Positions 11,900 to 21,851 of a DNA stretch of 64,000 bases are shown here, in pieces. Both the position numbers and the translations under genes were made by a program. Position 1 is the first letter of the stretch. Each line of letters opens with the position of its first letter. The notes under the pieces were generated by a model. The model saw only the letters and a program-made list of their open reading frames with translations, searched no databases and was not told the DNA's origin. Source of the stretch: Topomyia yanbarensis (taxonomy: Eukaryota > Arthropoda > Insecta > Diptera > Culicidae); contig NC_080671.1 of NCBI RefSeq assembly GCF_030247195.1, positions 83,016,370 through 83,080,369 of the forward strand, given 5' to 3'.

Positions 11900-12630
11900 T
11901 TTTTATAGTAAGGTTTCACGACTCACGTTCGTGCCTAACCACTAAAACAATCCTTCTCTTTTACGCCCTTCTTCCCCACGGAACTACGACAAGATATTAC
12001 TTCGTGGTGGGGATCGTTGTGCTTTCGTCGCACCTCTTTCTTCTGCTCTATCTCGGAGTCTCACTTGGTTCATGGAGTGGCTCGACCTATGAGCTTTGAT
12101 TCAACTCTCGACTCTTCTATCGCTTCTTGTCTTCATCTATTACGTCGCCGTTTAGCTGTCGCCCTGTGAGCCGTTTAGGTGCTGATTCCTTGAGCCATTT
12201 AGCTCAAGTTTCCGTGAGTCATTCAGCTTCCGGTCCTATCACGATCTACGTGGATAGTCCCCAACGGCGAACTCACCCGGGCGGTGGACCTAGCCTATTC
12301 AACAGGCCAGGCAGTAGATGCTGAGGTCCATCCAGGGATTCCGAGTGGAGCGTAGCTTCCAGTTCACTGGCGCCCCAACGACCCACTGCTAGCTATTCGA
12401 CACGGTCTCCGGCGGTGGATCTAGCCTACTCACGAGGTCGGTGTCGAGGTCGCTCCGGCGATTCCGGTGAAGCCTGACGTCCGGTTCACTGGCGCCCGAC
12501 GACCTAAACCCGATGCCATGTCGCGTACTACTCAACTGGTCTCCGGCGATGCACCTAATCTACATTGTCGGAGAGTTCCCCAGCGGCGGAATTTCTCGCG
12601 AAACCCGATTTGTGGTTTCCCGGCGGCGTT
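11900..12630 (-). repeat. LINE 3' UTR with repeated modules
   Basis: On the minus strand this region repeats modules containing GGGGAACTCTCC, TAGATCCACCGCCGGAGAC and GGCGCCAGTGAACCGGACGT. Diverged modules of the same kind fill 24513-25030 and 28805-29840. That links those segments to the same LINE family and shows that its 3' UTR carries an internal tandem array. Confidence 0.65.
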
Positions 12631-14540
12631 CTAGCCAATGGCGCTACTTTGTTGGTCCCTTCGCCACTTCCTCTGTAGCTCGGAAAGTATACTCGTAACC
12701 ACTCTGTTGACAGCGTCACATATATGCTCGTCGTGGCACATCTCTTCGACGATATTGTCCACTGTCACACCAGGCATACTCCTACGAACTTCTTCGAACC
12801 TAGGGCATTCAAGTGCTCCGGTGTCTCTTGCACGTCCACACACTCCAGACAAAGGGGTAATGAATTGTGTCCAAACCGATACAGGTACTTTCGGAAGCAT
12901 CCATACCCGGAAAAAAAACTGCGTCAAATAGAACTTCACCTCTCCATGCTTCCTATGCACCCAAGCCGACACATTTGGGATGAGTCGGTGGGTCCACCTT
13001 CCTTTCTCCGCGTTGTCCCACTCTTGCTACCACTTAGCCAACGAGTCCGCTCGGACCAGTCTCTTTGCATTACGTGCATTTCTCCGCTGGTAGCATTCCA
13101 CGACCTCAGCCAGACGCAGATGCAGATGGGAATCATCCAACCGGCAATTATGCATACCGTCTCCGATGATATCGTTCTGTACGCACTCGCGTCACGAACA
13201 GCCATTAGGCAAAACTTGCTTGTCAACTTCGTCCAGTTCCGCTTTGAGTTCAGTGCAGCAGCCCTCAGTATTGAGGATGAGACATCCACCAGGAGACGTC
13301 TCGCGCTGCCTCTTGTCTCTTCGTGATTCGGCATAATCCTTGCCAATGCGCTAGTTGTCCTCGCAGCCTTCTCACATACATAGTCGACATTCATTAATTC
13401 AACCGATCGTCAACCATCACACCCAGGTGCTTCAGCGCGCACATCGATGGAATGGATTGTCCCCCGACGCTGATCTCGAGACGCTGGATTTGCTTACAAT
13501 TGCTAACCAGCACTACCTCAGTCTTGTGGTGAGCCAGCTGCAACCTCACGTTAACCATTCAGGTTTCCACGATGCCTATTGTCTCTGCCGTCAGCATGTC
13601 CACCTCCTCAAGGGTCTCGCCCGTTATCGTCAGGACAACATCACCTGCAAAGCCGACGATCTCCACTCCTGTGGGCAGTTCCAGTGTTAACACTCCGTTG
13701 TACATAATATTCCAGAGCGTTGGGCCGAGTATGGAGTCCTGAGGTACTCCCGCCGTTATGCTAGTCGACCTCTTTCCGATGTTCGTTTCGTAGACCAGTA
13801 CTCGGTTCTGGAAGTAACTTTCCAGAATCTTGCACAGATAGTCCGGAACCCGCATTCTATGCAGCGCTGCGGCGATAGCCCTCCAGCTAGCACTGTTGAA
13901 TGCGTTCTTCACGTTGATCGTGACCACGGCGCAGTAGCGGTTTCCCCTTCTCATTTGCTTCAATGCTTTCTCCGCGTTCGCGATGACGATGCGGATGGTG
14001 TCCACCGTCGATATTCCTTTCCGGAACCCAAACTGTCTCTGCGATAGTCCGTTCTCACTTTCAGCGTATGTCGTCAGCCTGTTGAGGATGACTCTTTCCA
14101 GGAGTTTACCGAGAGTATCCAGCAGGCATATAGGCCGATACGATGCTGGATCTCCTGGTGGTTTCCCTGGTTTTGGCAGTAACACCAGCTTCTGGATCTT
14201 CCATCTATCCGGGAAGTAGCCATCGTCCAGGCATTTCTGTAGGACTATCCTGAACATGTCCGGAAACGCCAGGATCGCAGTCTTCAATGCCACGTTGGGG
14301 ATACCATCCGGTCCGGGAGCTTTATTCGCTTTCAGCCCTTTTGCCATTATAAGGAGCTCGTCGTTGGAAACCCGATTGTCACCAGCATTTCCACCATCTG
14401 CATCAGCGTACGGTGTAGGCGGCCATGCTGTCGGGTCGTGCTTCGGGAAAAGGCCCTCCACGATAATTTTCAGCTTGTCGCCGCACATTTCGACTGGCGT
14501 CATTGGACCCTTGATCCTCGCCATAACGACACGGTAAGTA
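12631..14540 (-). pseudogene. ORF2 reverse transcriptase and C-terminal domain (broken)
   Basis: From 14524 down, the frame reads PDGIPNVALK, LLPKPGKPPGDPASYRPICL, QFGFRKGISTVDTI, VVTINVKNAFNSASW, AGVPQDSILGPTLWN and GFAGDVVLT: the fingers and palm blocks of a LINE RT. The first catalytic Asp is Asn (INVKNAF) and the FADD box is FAGD, so two catalytic residues are lost. The frame shifts near 13559. It continues at 13394-12936 (SSILRAAALN, SETVCIIAGWMIP) and 12972-12631, where a shifted frame gives YGCFRKYLYRFGH and LCLECVDVQETPEH, the Cys-rich C-terminal knuckle, before ALECPRFEEVR. It cannot make an active enzyme. Confidence 0.85.
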
Positions 14541-14544
14541 TTGC

Positions 14545-14943
14545 TCAGGGGTTAGCGTCTACTTCTCTGCACAGCTCCTTGTAGCAGTTGGACTTGCTTA
14601 GCACTATCTCACGTTTAAAAGTGGCCCTGGCCGCCCGGAATGTTACCTTGTACTCTTCTCTGACTGTCTCAGATCTTGCTCTCTGAACGCGTCTTCTGGC
14701 TTTTAAGCAAGTAGCCCGGAGGATGCTTAGCCTTTCGTTCCACCAGTACGCCGGACGCCGGTAGTTCCTCGGCTCCATTTTCCTCGGCATTGTTATATCG
14801 CATGCCCTAGCTATTGTTTCCGACAGCTCATCGGCACTCGGAATTGGAGTGGCGCTGTCAGCACGAAGTGCTTCCACAAAAAGGTCCTTGTCGAATTCCT
14901 TTATTTTCCACTTCCGCTCGCCAGTCCTCACTCTCTGCGTCAC
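14545..14943 (-). pseudogene. ORF2 linker between endonuclease and RT
   Basis: The frame includes DKDLFVEALRADSA, RPAYWWNERLSILR and RRVQRARSE, the Arg-rich spacer typical between the endonuclease and RT domains of R1 and jockey LINEs. It is offset from the endonuclease by a frameshift near 14950. It ends DANP-stop at 14545, where related elements usually read on with a Trp, so one base change plus an indel separate it from the RT frame. Confidence 0.75.
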
Positions 14944-14952
14944 CGTACGATT

Positions 14953-15570
14953 TCACCGACCAATGGTGTAGTGGATGGCTTGGTGATCACTATGTGTGTA
15001 CTGCTCACTAACTCGCCAATTCATGTCATCCATCAGCGACGCGCTGCAGAATGTTACGTCGATGATGGATTCCCGACCGTCTTTACGGAATGTGCTAGCG
15101 GAACCTTCATTGCACAGCTTTACGTCCAGCTTCGCCAGTGCTTCCAATAGGCTGTAACCTCGTGCGTTGGTCAGCCTGCTACCCCACTCCACGGCCCAAG
15201 CGTTGAAATCTCCTCCTATAACAACCGGCGTTCGCCCGACTAATGAGTCGGTTAATGCGTCCAGCATCCGGTTGTATTGCTCTGGTGTCCACCGTGGAGG
15301 AGCATAACAGCTACACACGAATACGCCGTTTATTCTGGCGATCACGAAAGCTTCGTGTGTGCTATGTACCACTTCTTGAACAGGGATTGCAATCACTTGG
15401 ATTGCCGCCATCCCTGCACTATCCACCACCCAGTTACCGTTATCGGGAGGGACACGATACGGCTCTGCGATAATTGCAACGTCGCTCTTCATTTCTGTTG
15501 TTGACTGCCACAACAGTTGCTGTGTAATGTCAAAATGATTGAGATTGAGCTGGGTAACCTCCATCATTAT
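14953..15570 (-). pseudogene. ORF2 APE-like endonuclease domain
   Basis: The endonuclease starts at about MMEVTQLNLNHFD. It keeps the expected catalytic landmarks: LNLNHFD, AIIAEPYR (Glu), VVIGGDFNAWAVEWGSR (Asp/Asn), ESIIDVTFCS (Asp) and YTHSDHQAIHY (SDH). Domain length is about 205 residues, normal for the family. The start overlaps the end of ORF1 in a TAATGATG arrangement, as in other R1-clade elements. The domain is intact but the downstream frame is lost, so I mark it as part of a pseudogene. Confidence 0.85.
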
Positions 15571-16965
15571 TGGCCTGCCTTCGCCTTTTTGTACTCTGGG
15601 CATAAGAAGCCTCCCGTCATGTGGTCTTTTTCGACCTCATTTGTGCAGAGAAAGCACTTCGGTTGCTTTGTGCAGTCTCTAGCAATGTGTCCCTTCTCCC
15701 CACATTTTCTGCACAGATCAGATCTGTCGGGGCCTCTACAGTTTCTTGCCTGATGGTCAAAACCCAGGCATCTGATTCACCTCTCCATTTGTTTAGTGGT
15801 TCTAGGGATCAATCGCAACGAGAACACCGACCACCCGATTTTGATCTTACCGGTCGACATAAGCTTGTTGGCTGCGGTTGGCGATAAGCGTATCACTTCT
15901 GTCTGTGTGCCCCTGTACGCCTTCCTCAATCTTATTGATATCTGCTCCCTCTCCAGGTTTCCTTGCTCTATTAGCGCGCTTCTCACTTCGTCTTCCGTTG
16001 TGATCTCGTCCAGATTCCTGCACTCGACCACTGCTTCCTGAACTAATGCTCTCACATTCGCTTCTCCTCCCACCGCTTCTGCCACAAGTTCCCGGTAGGC
16101 CGAGCTCTTGATCAATGGATCTTTCTTCAGCTCGAACAGCATTTCGCCTTTCTGAGTACGCCTGGTTCTTATAACGTTCTCCCCCAGCCCCTTCAACTTG
16201 GGTTCCTCTCGCACCCTTTTGAGGATCTTAGCTTACGTCACGCCTTCGTTTACTTTGACGACTAGAGCGTCTCCCCTCTGCTTCTGTTGGCGTGGCCGAA
16301 GATCTTCTTTCTCCTTTTTTTATTTTTTCCTCCTTTTCTTTCTGTTTTTTTCCTTCTCTCTTCTGCGGTTTCTACGGTACGCCATTCACTCTGCGATTGT
16401 CGGCTTTTTCGCTGTCCTTCACCGACCTTCCTGGGCTTCTTCGGTTCCTCCTCCTCTCCTGGCGTTTCCCTTATTCTTTTCACAGAACGAGAATACCGGT
16501 CGCCCTTCGGTGTCTCATAGGCTTCTGCTTCTTCTATCGCTATGGACTTCAGCGCCTTTTCGGCGTTTTCAGCTCGCTCTAGTAACGCCATATGTTCACA
16601 TTCGACTGCTGCTACGGTGGATTTGATGGTAATCGCTAGATCCTTGATATGTCCGTGCACGTTGCCCTTGCTTTTCACGAATTCGTAGAGTTCTTCAATT
16701 TTTTGCTTCAACTTCGTCACTTTATGTAACACAGACTGCTGGTCTTCTTGGATAACGCTTGGTTTCGGTGTGCGCACCTGAAATCCTAGCTTTCCTTGGC
16801 GTCCAGTTGGTTTGTTGCCGCTCGTGCTCTGTATGGATTCGCTAGGCTGCTCTCACTGCTGCTGCTGTTGTGTTGCTCCGTTAGAATTTTTCTTGTTTTT
16901 GTTGATTTTGTCTTCTTGCAGGCTTTTTGGGTCCCAACTCCAAGCCGCTATCTACGCCCGTAATA
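15566..16965 (-). pseudogene. ORF1 (gag-like) with CCHC zinc knuckles, several stops
   Basis: The N-terminal part (16857 to 16262) is charged and Lys/Arg/Glu-rich, with a helical VTKLKQKIEELYEFVKSK stretch. Upstream the same frame continues (NKNKKNSNG, QQQQ) past a TGA near 16852. A frameshift near 16265 and a TAA near 16232 precede the gag core (VREEPKLKGLGENV, EMLFELKKD). A TGA near 15779 replaces what should be the first Cys of the first knuckle; the same frame then gives IRCLGFDHQARNC, LCRKCGEKGHIARDC and CFLCTNEVEKDHM, the three knuckles usual in this clade. ORF1 ends TAA overlapping the ORF2 start. Confidence 0.8.
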
Positions 16966-16969
16966 AGTA

Positions 16970-17608
16970 GTCGCCTCACATGATCCCATGGTTACCTTTG
17001 CGAGCAGTGAGGTCGCATGCAAGGGTTGATGCGGTCCTTCATGGGATACCGCGTTCAGAGCCGGATCGGCGCTAGTCAGGAGCCTTCAACTGAGCCTACA
17101 TGCACCAGCTAAGGTGGCGGGTTTCGAACGTACTTGGAGACCTACCAAAGTTTTACTGGGACGGGGGGCAGCCAGCACCATTAGCCCACTCGCCGTTTCT
17201 GGGAAGTGTCACCCATCCTTACTAGGGTAATCGACAATCGCGTGGCTGTCGGTCCGTAGATAATTTCGATGAAATCCTTATTCACATCCGTGTTCTGCCG
17301 CCAGTATGCCGTAATTAGGATCTCACTGGTGTCGATCCTAATGTGCCGGTTGGCACTCCCGTTGGGTAAGGGTGCTTTATGCTAAAGTCTTGGGTAAAAC
17401 CTTAGCGGAAGCGGCACCGACTCGCTTCGTCGGAGCTGCATTCGGATTTATATGGCTTTTTCTAGAGGTTTGGCAGAGCCTAACATTGCCTTGCCTCACC
17501 ATATCCTAGCAAGACTCCCCAACTCGCAGTAGCTCCGGGAGGGGGGGGGGGGTAAGGGGGGTTCGTTAAGCCCCTGAACTTCTGTCCTCCTGTCCCTGCT
17601 GCCCCTTG
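16970..17608 (-). other. 5' UTR of the R1-clade LINE
   Basis: There is no frame between the start of ORF1 and the (ACAT)n array. The sequence is GC-rich with a G12 run near 17540. I assign it to the 5' UTR from position only. Confidence 0.5.
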
Positions 17609-17672
17609 TATGTATGTATGTATGTATGTATGTATGTATGTATGTGTGTATGTATGTATGTATGGGTGTGTA
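17609..17672. repeat. (TGTA)n microsatellite
   Basis: About 16 units of TGTA with a few TGTG and GGTG variants. On the minus strand it is (ACAT)n and lies directly at the 5' end of the R1-clade LINE. It may belong to the TE module that follows, because a related module at 34905-35240 also carries a CATA array. Confidence 0.95.
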
Positions 17673-17679
17673 TGTGTGG

Positions 17680-18560
17680 ATTTATTAACAAAATGTCCAC
17701 ATAGGTTTCTCAGAGATGGCTGAACCGATTTTTACAAACTAAGATTAAAATTAAAAGTCTAATATTCCCATAGGTTGCTATTGAATTGCATTCTGATCCG
17801 CCATCTGGTACCGGAGTTACGAGTTGAAGAGTATGGTGACAACAATTTTTTTGTTATGATTTGTTCACATCGGTTTCTCAGAATTTTTTGCACCCATTTT
17901 GACAAACTTGATTTTAAATGAAAGGTACAACGTTTTTATCGGCTGCTATAGAATTTTATGTAGATTCGAGTTCTGGTTCCTGAATTACCTGGTGATTAGT
18001 ACAATCACGCAGCAAATCCCGATTCTAACGAATTCTGCGATGAATGTAAAAAGGTGATTTTTTTTCTAAAATGTGCCGACTGCTTGGATTTGTAGATCTC
18101 GGTCACTTACATTCGTTCAAAGTTTCTTTGGTCACATTGGCCACCATCGACGGATCCGGAAGCCCCGGTGGAAGTGTCCGAATTCAGGATAATGGTAACA
18201 TCGGTTTCTCGGAGATGACTAGACCGATTTGATCAGCTTGGTCTCATATGAAAGGGGCTGCGTTCCCAAAAATTGATATTAAATTCCATCTTGATCCGAC
18301 TTCCGGCTCCGGAGTTACGGATTGTGGAGTGCAGTCACAAAGAAAATTCAGATTCAAACAGATACCGCGATGAATGCAAAACTTTTTAAAATTTTGCTGA
18401 AATGGGTGCCAAATAACTTGCATTTGCAATTCTAGGTTACTGACGGCTAACTGATATCGCGTTGACCGCATTGATCACCACAGACAATTCCGGAAGTGCC
18501 ACGGAAAAGTGGTCATCTTTCAAAATTAAGAAACTCACATCAGTTTCCTGGAGATGGTTT
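17680..18560 (+). mobile_element. Non-coding TE fragment of repeated ~300-bp modules
   Basis: Three diverged modules share CGGTTTCTCAGAGATGGCTG-type text, an ACCGATTT block, ATGAAAGG, GATCCGACTTCCGG and CGGAGTTACG, starting near 17692, 17865 and 18190. A reverse-oriented relative with the same blocks lies at 34905-35240. No coding frame is seen. Dispersed repeats of this look are common in mosquitoes, from my general knowledge. The next 600 bases (18561-19180) contain GAAAGGCACAATTGCACC and CTAGGTGGATT (18762-18795), a short motif also seen near 21985 and 6490, but nothing else. Confidence 0.6.
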
Positions 18561-19180
18561 GGCAATATTGAACTCACTTTGGTTAGCCAATTAAATATTA
18601 TATTTTTGCTTGTTTTGAAGTATGCGTCGACATATTTCTTATCAAGTTCGTGACAGTTGTGCTCTTATATATGCTGACCAAGTGTAATAAGAATGTAATG
18701 GACATTTCCATAATGTTATATTGCGCGAACCAGATTTAAAATCATAGGTAAGATAAATAAGAAAGGCACAATTGCACCTCTAGGTGGATTAAAACAGTTT
18801 TGAAGTAGAATACTTCTAACGTTTCAATATGGGGTCCCGTTTCAAAAATTTCAGTTGAGAAATTTTCCCAGGTTTGAAATGCGAGTATCTTCCGTTCTAC
18901 TGGACGAAATCGCAATATTTTTGCACTATCTGATCGGAAATTTGTGCACGTATATCGTATTAAATTTCGGAATTACTGCGACTACTATAAATAAACCAAA
19001 ACAAGGATTTTCAGAAAATCCTTCGGAAACAGCGAGGAAAATGCGCAATTTGTCAGCATATCCCACGCAGAGCCGTCAAAAAGGAGCATGTAAGCGTTTC
19101 ATTACATACGGGAATGTTATATATACAGGTCACGCGAGCTTGTTTTGTATCAGTGGGTGCTCGCTTACCACACGAGCAAC

Positions 19181-19475
19181 ATGCTCGTCCGGACGGTACA
19201 ATGGGCGGTATCATGTTTGCGTTCCCGTACCAAGCGTCATCGCCAGGTTCTTCGTGATAAAATCCAGGGAATCACCAAATCTGCCAGTCGGCGTCTGGCT
19301 CGTCGTAGTGATGTAAAATGCATCTCCAATTTAATCTACGAATGCTGATGGTGTGCAGAAAAATGTCATCCGAGATGCCGTGACCTACACTGAACACGCC
19401 AAGCGCAAAACCGCAATGAATGTCGTCTATACTCTGAAGCGGCAGGGACGCACTTTGTATGGATTTGGAAGTTGA
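19181..19475 (+). pseudogene. Histone H4 pseudogene
   Basis: An ATG at 19181 opens a frame whose [27 protein letters not shown] and LIYEC segments match histone H4 residues 17-52, and the segment before KRHR is within one residue of the H4 N-terminus. The N-terminal Gly/Lys-rich tail is unrecognisable (LVRTVQWAV). After LIYE about 20 bases are lost; the correct frame resumes with [15 protein letters not shown] and [14 protein letters not shown], then TGA at 19473-19475. The length and stop position fit H4. It lies 30 bases before a good histone stem-loop, so it descends from a replication-dependent histone gene, not from a processed copy. Confidence 0.9.
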
Positions 19476-19507
19476 AAAGGTAGAACTCACTTGTATCATT
19501 ATAAAAA

Positions 19508-19523
19508 GGCCCTTTTCAGGGCC
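19508..19523 (+). promoter_or_regulatory. Histone 3' stem-loop (H4)
   Basis: GGCCCTTTTCAGGGCC followed by ACCA matches the animal histone mRNA stem-loop (6-bp stem, 4-base loop). TTTCAAAGAATGAG at about 19535 is a plausible downstream element for U7 pairing. The signal is intact although the gene is not. Confidence 0.9.
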
Positions 19524-19901
19524 ACCAAAATCATTTCAAAGAATGAGTTTGCATTTTCTGTTTCATGGACTGTTTCTCCCTGGAGAGCTATTTGGGTTAA
19601 ACCCTAAATTATGATTTATTTCAGTACGCAAATTGCAAATATGGTCAGAAACAAACTGGAGTGAAGTGAATTTTTACTAGGCGCATTCAAAAAAGGTTTC
19701 AATTCTCAAACATTTTACAAAGGTGCCGTATTACATTACTCTCTTTACCCTTAGTGTTCGATAATCTCCGTAGTGGAAACACAATTTCAATTTTGTTCTT
19801 TATCAAAAATATGTGGTCGACCAACCAAGGGGTGGAGCTACGACGAACACATATTGAGGACAACACAAAAAAGGACGAGCTTACGTTGTGCTGTAGTCAG
19901 G

Positions 19902-20087
19902 TATAAAAACTCAGCATGCTGTTGCTTACGCTCAGTTCGTTTCCAGCATCAGCATGCAGCAGTTCGTTTGCAGCATGTTCCGCAAAATTCAAACCGCCGT
20001 CCATTTGCTGCTGTCACAGAAGAGTTGGCCAAGCACGCCGTCTTCGATGGCACCAAAACTGTTACCATATACACCAGCACCAAGTAA
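19902..20087 (+). pseudogene. Histone H2B pseudogene (promoter joined to C-terminal part)
   Basis: The C-terminal ELAKHAVFDGTKTVTIYTSTK-stop (to 20087) matches the end of H2B. Before it, RKIQTAVHLLL (from 19981) matches the preceding H2B helix, with a one-base frameshift between them. Upstream is TATAAAA at 19902-19908 and CTCAGTTCG at about 19931, a good insect TATA and initiator pair, but only about 50 bases separate them from the C-terminal piece, so roughly the first 85 codons are deleted. A near duplication of CAGTTCGTTTCCAGCAT and CAGTTCGTTTGCAGCAT sits at the junction. Confidence 0.85.
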
Positions 20088-20111
20088 ATTTCGAAAACTG
20101 CCCAAAGAAAA

Positions 20112-20127
20112 GGCCCTTTTCAGGGCC
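20112..20127 (+). promoter_or_regulatory. Histone 3' stem-loop (H2B)
   Basis: GGCCCTTTTCAGGGCC again, 24 bases after the H2B stop, followed by ATCAA and by CAAAGAATCG at 20141, a likely U7 pairing site. Confidence 0.9.
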
Positions 20128-20860
20128 ATCAATTTATCGACAAAGAATCGAATTGAAATTTTATTACAAGCATCAGAAAGTGGCTTGCCAAGAGCGTTGG
20201 ATGGTAAGTGAGCCACTTGTGAACAATATCGTCGCTTTCAAGTAGAATGGCACAAAATAAAAAAGTTATTTGTGTGATTTGTAGACAGGTTAGTGTAATG
20301 ATTCAATTTACAAAAATCGAACGTTTTCTAACATTTCGATATAGGTGCTCCGTTTCAAAATTTTCGGCCAGAATGTTGCCTGTTTTTCTAAAAGTGAAAA
20401 TCTGCTATTGTACTGAATGAATATCTTCGATTTTTGCGCTGATTGAAAATAGTTGTGACTAGTTGTGTAGAATGTTCAATTACTGAAAATAACAGATTTT
20501 GTGAAAGCAGTGGTTGGTCCATACAATTCGATTCCAAGCGAGCCAGACTAGTTTTCGTTGGAAGGTCCATCTCTGACAACAGAAATAAACTATTTTATTT
20601 TGAATTCAACTACAACTTCCTTGAAAACAGCACAGCTAAAAAACTTTAGGGAAAAACGCGAAAACCTAAATTTTCCACTATAATAAAAACTAGTGCCCCC
20701 GCCGCACAGCATCATCAAGATTGATAGTTATTCAAGCCGGGTGGAAAGGGGGTGGGAGGTTTTAAGGCAATGGAAAATTTCATTTATAATAATAATACTT
20801 TATAATTGGCTGGTCCTGAAAACAACTTGTTGGTTTGTGGTTTATTTTGGGTCACAATTT

Positions 20861-21328
20861 AGGCCCGCTCGATTTCTGATAGCTGTGAATTTTTCGCAGG
20901 GCGACTGTTTCTGTTCGGTAGCGATGAGGCTTCTTAACGCTAACCGTGACTGGGGCACTTTTACATGGCCTTCGTTGCCAACCAGCCCCTGTCAAGGACG
21001 ACGTCTCTGTACAGCCAGCATCACTGCCATGAAAGGCAAAACATTGATTTTGAGCCGAATGATTAGAAGCTGTATTTAGTTACAAAATGTCGATTAAATT
21101 AAATTATTAAATCATCCCACAAGATGCAAAACGTCGTGTGAAATGCTTGAATATCGAGCATAGTGCCGAACATAATTCTTTGTTTGGGGCTTTATAGCTA
21201 TAACGCCCCATATATGTCGGTCGCTGTCAAACTCCATATGATGGTATAGGGTTGCCAGGGAGTTGTTGCCAACTGCTTGCGGGGAGCCTTTCCTCCGGTG
21301 GACTTACGGTTTGTTTGGTACAGGTCAT
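20861..21328 (-). pseudogene. Histone H3 pseudogene, interrupted and truncated
   Basis: On the minus strand ATGACCTGTACCAAACAAAC (from 21328) corresponds to the H3 start. A 2-base loss shifts the frame, which then gives RKSTGGKAPRKQLAT. A 282-base insertion follows (20983-21264), and H3 resumes after the repeated GTTGGCAAC with ATKA, KSAP and [25 protein letters not shown] to about 20861, near residue 59. The rest of H3 and its stem-loop are missing. H3 opposite to H4 and H2B suggests the remains of a histone gene cluster. Confidence 0.85.
20983..21264. mobile_element. 282-bp insertion in H3 with a 9-bp target duplication
   Basis: The insert is flanked by GTTGCCAAC at 20974-20982 and 21265-21273, which is also part of the H3 codons it splits (QLAT). 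The two ends, CAGCCCCTGTCAA and the complement AACTCCCTGGCAA, are only partly inverted. The 9-bp duplication would suit a Mutator-like MITE; hAT or P would give 8. No coding capacity. Confidence 0.65.
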
Positions 21329-21653
21329 GTAGCGAAAAATGCTGATCTGCTACTTCTCTAATGCTGGTAGTAGGACGACGGTCAAACGCTCGTTTGCGTG
21401 CCTTCATTCATAAAAGTTCAACAATATTTTCAAAGAATGTTGCAAATTGTCAACTTGATAATTCCAAAAATACTCCAAATAAACTATGAATGTGCTAAAG
21501 TCGACAAAATCGCATAGAAATTGCTTATTCCAGAGCAGAATTTACCGGTCTAAAGTGTATTCTACTTCACTCCGGTTATGTCTCTGACATTACCCACCCA
21601 TCTTTTTTTTTTATATCATTTTGATCGACTGGCGGTGTTTTATGTTTGGGTAG

Positions 21654-21850
21654 TAGCTTTCGCAGTCTTGTATAATTATCAAACGACTTAGTTTTTGATT
21701 GTCCGTCGTTTCGGCCCTTTTTGGTGGGAAAAATATCCATGACAATAGCGACAGACAGATAATTTTCTTTCAAAAAGGCCACCAATAACGGCCGAAACGT
21801 CGGACAATTGAAAAAAAAGTCGTTTGATATTTATACAAGACTGCGAAAGT
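21654..21850. mobile_element. Hairpin repeat with GAAACGTCGG motif
   Basis: The left arm 21654-21726 and right arm 21779-21850 are inverted copies sharing CTTTCGCAGTCTTGTATA and TCAAACGACTT. The inner end reads GGCC-ACCAATAAC-GGCC-GAAACGTCGG, a small hairpin directly followed by GAAAC. The same arrangement occurs at 34010-34030 and 39842-39870. Penelope-like elements are known to carry hammerhead-type ribozyme motifs with this look, so I suspect a Penelope-related terminal repeat. Confidence 0.5.
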
Positions 21851-21851
21851 T

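Larger units (their letters stand above)
11886..17608 (-). mobile_element. R1-clade non-LTR retrotransposon, nearly full length, inactive
   Basis: A 5.7-kb LINE on the minus strand with the R1-clade layout: 5' UTR (about 16970-17608), ORF1 gag with CCHC knuckles, ORF2 with an APE-type endonuclease, reverse transcriptase and C-terminal zinc knuckle, and a 3' UTR with repeated modules. The 5' end abuts an (ACAT)n array (17609-17672, seen as TGTA on the plus strand). The 3' end abuts ACACACACACATACA (11886-11901 region). R1-clade Waldo-type elements are known to target ACAY repeats, so this fits a microsatellite-targeting member. The copy is dead: ORF1 has several stops and a frameshift, and ORF2 is frameshifted and has lost two catalytic aspartates. 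Confidence 0.8.

Noticed and set aside
19181..19475. Functional histone H4 gene
   Set aside because: The N-terminal tail is lost, and there is a stop and a deletion in the middle.
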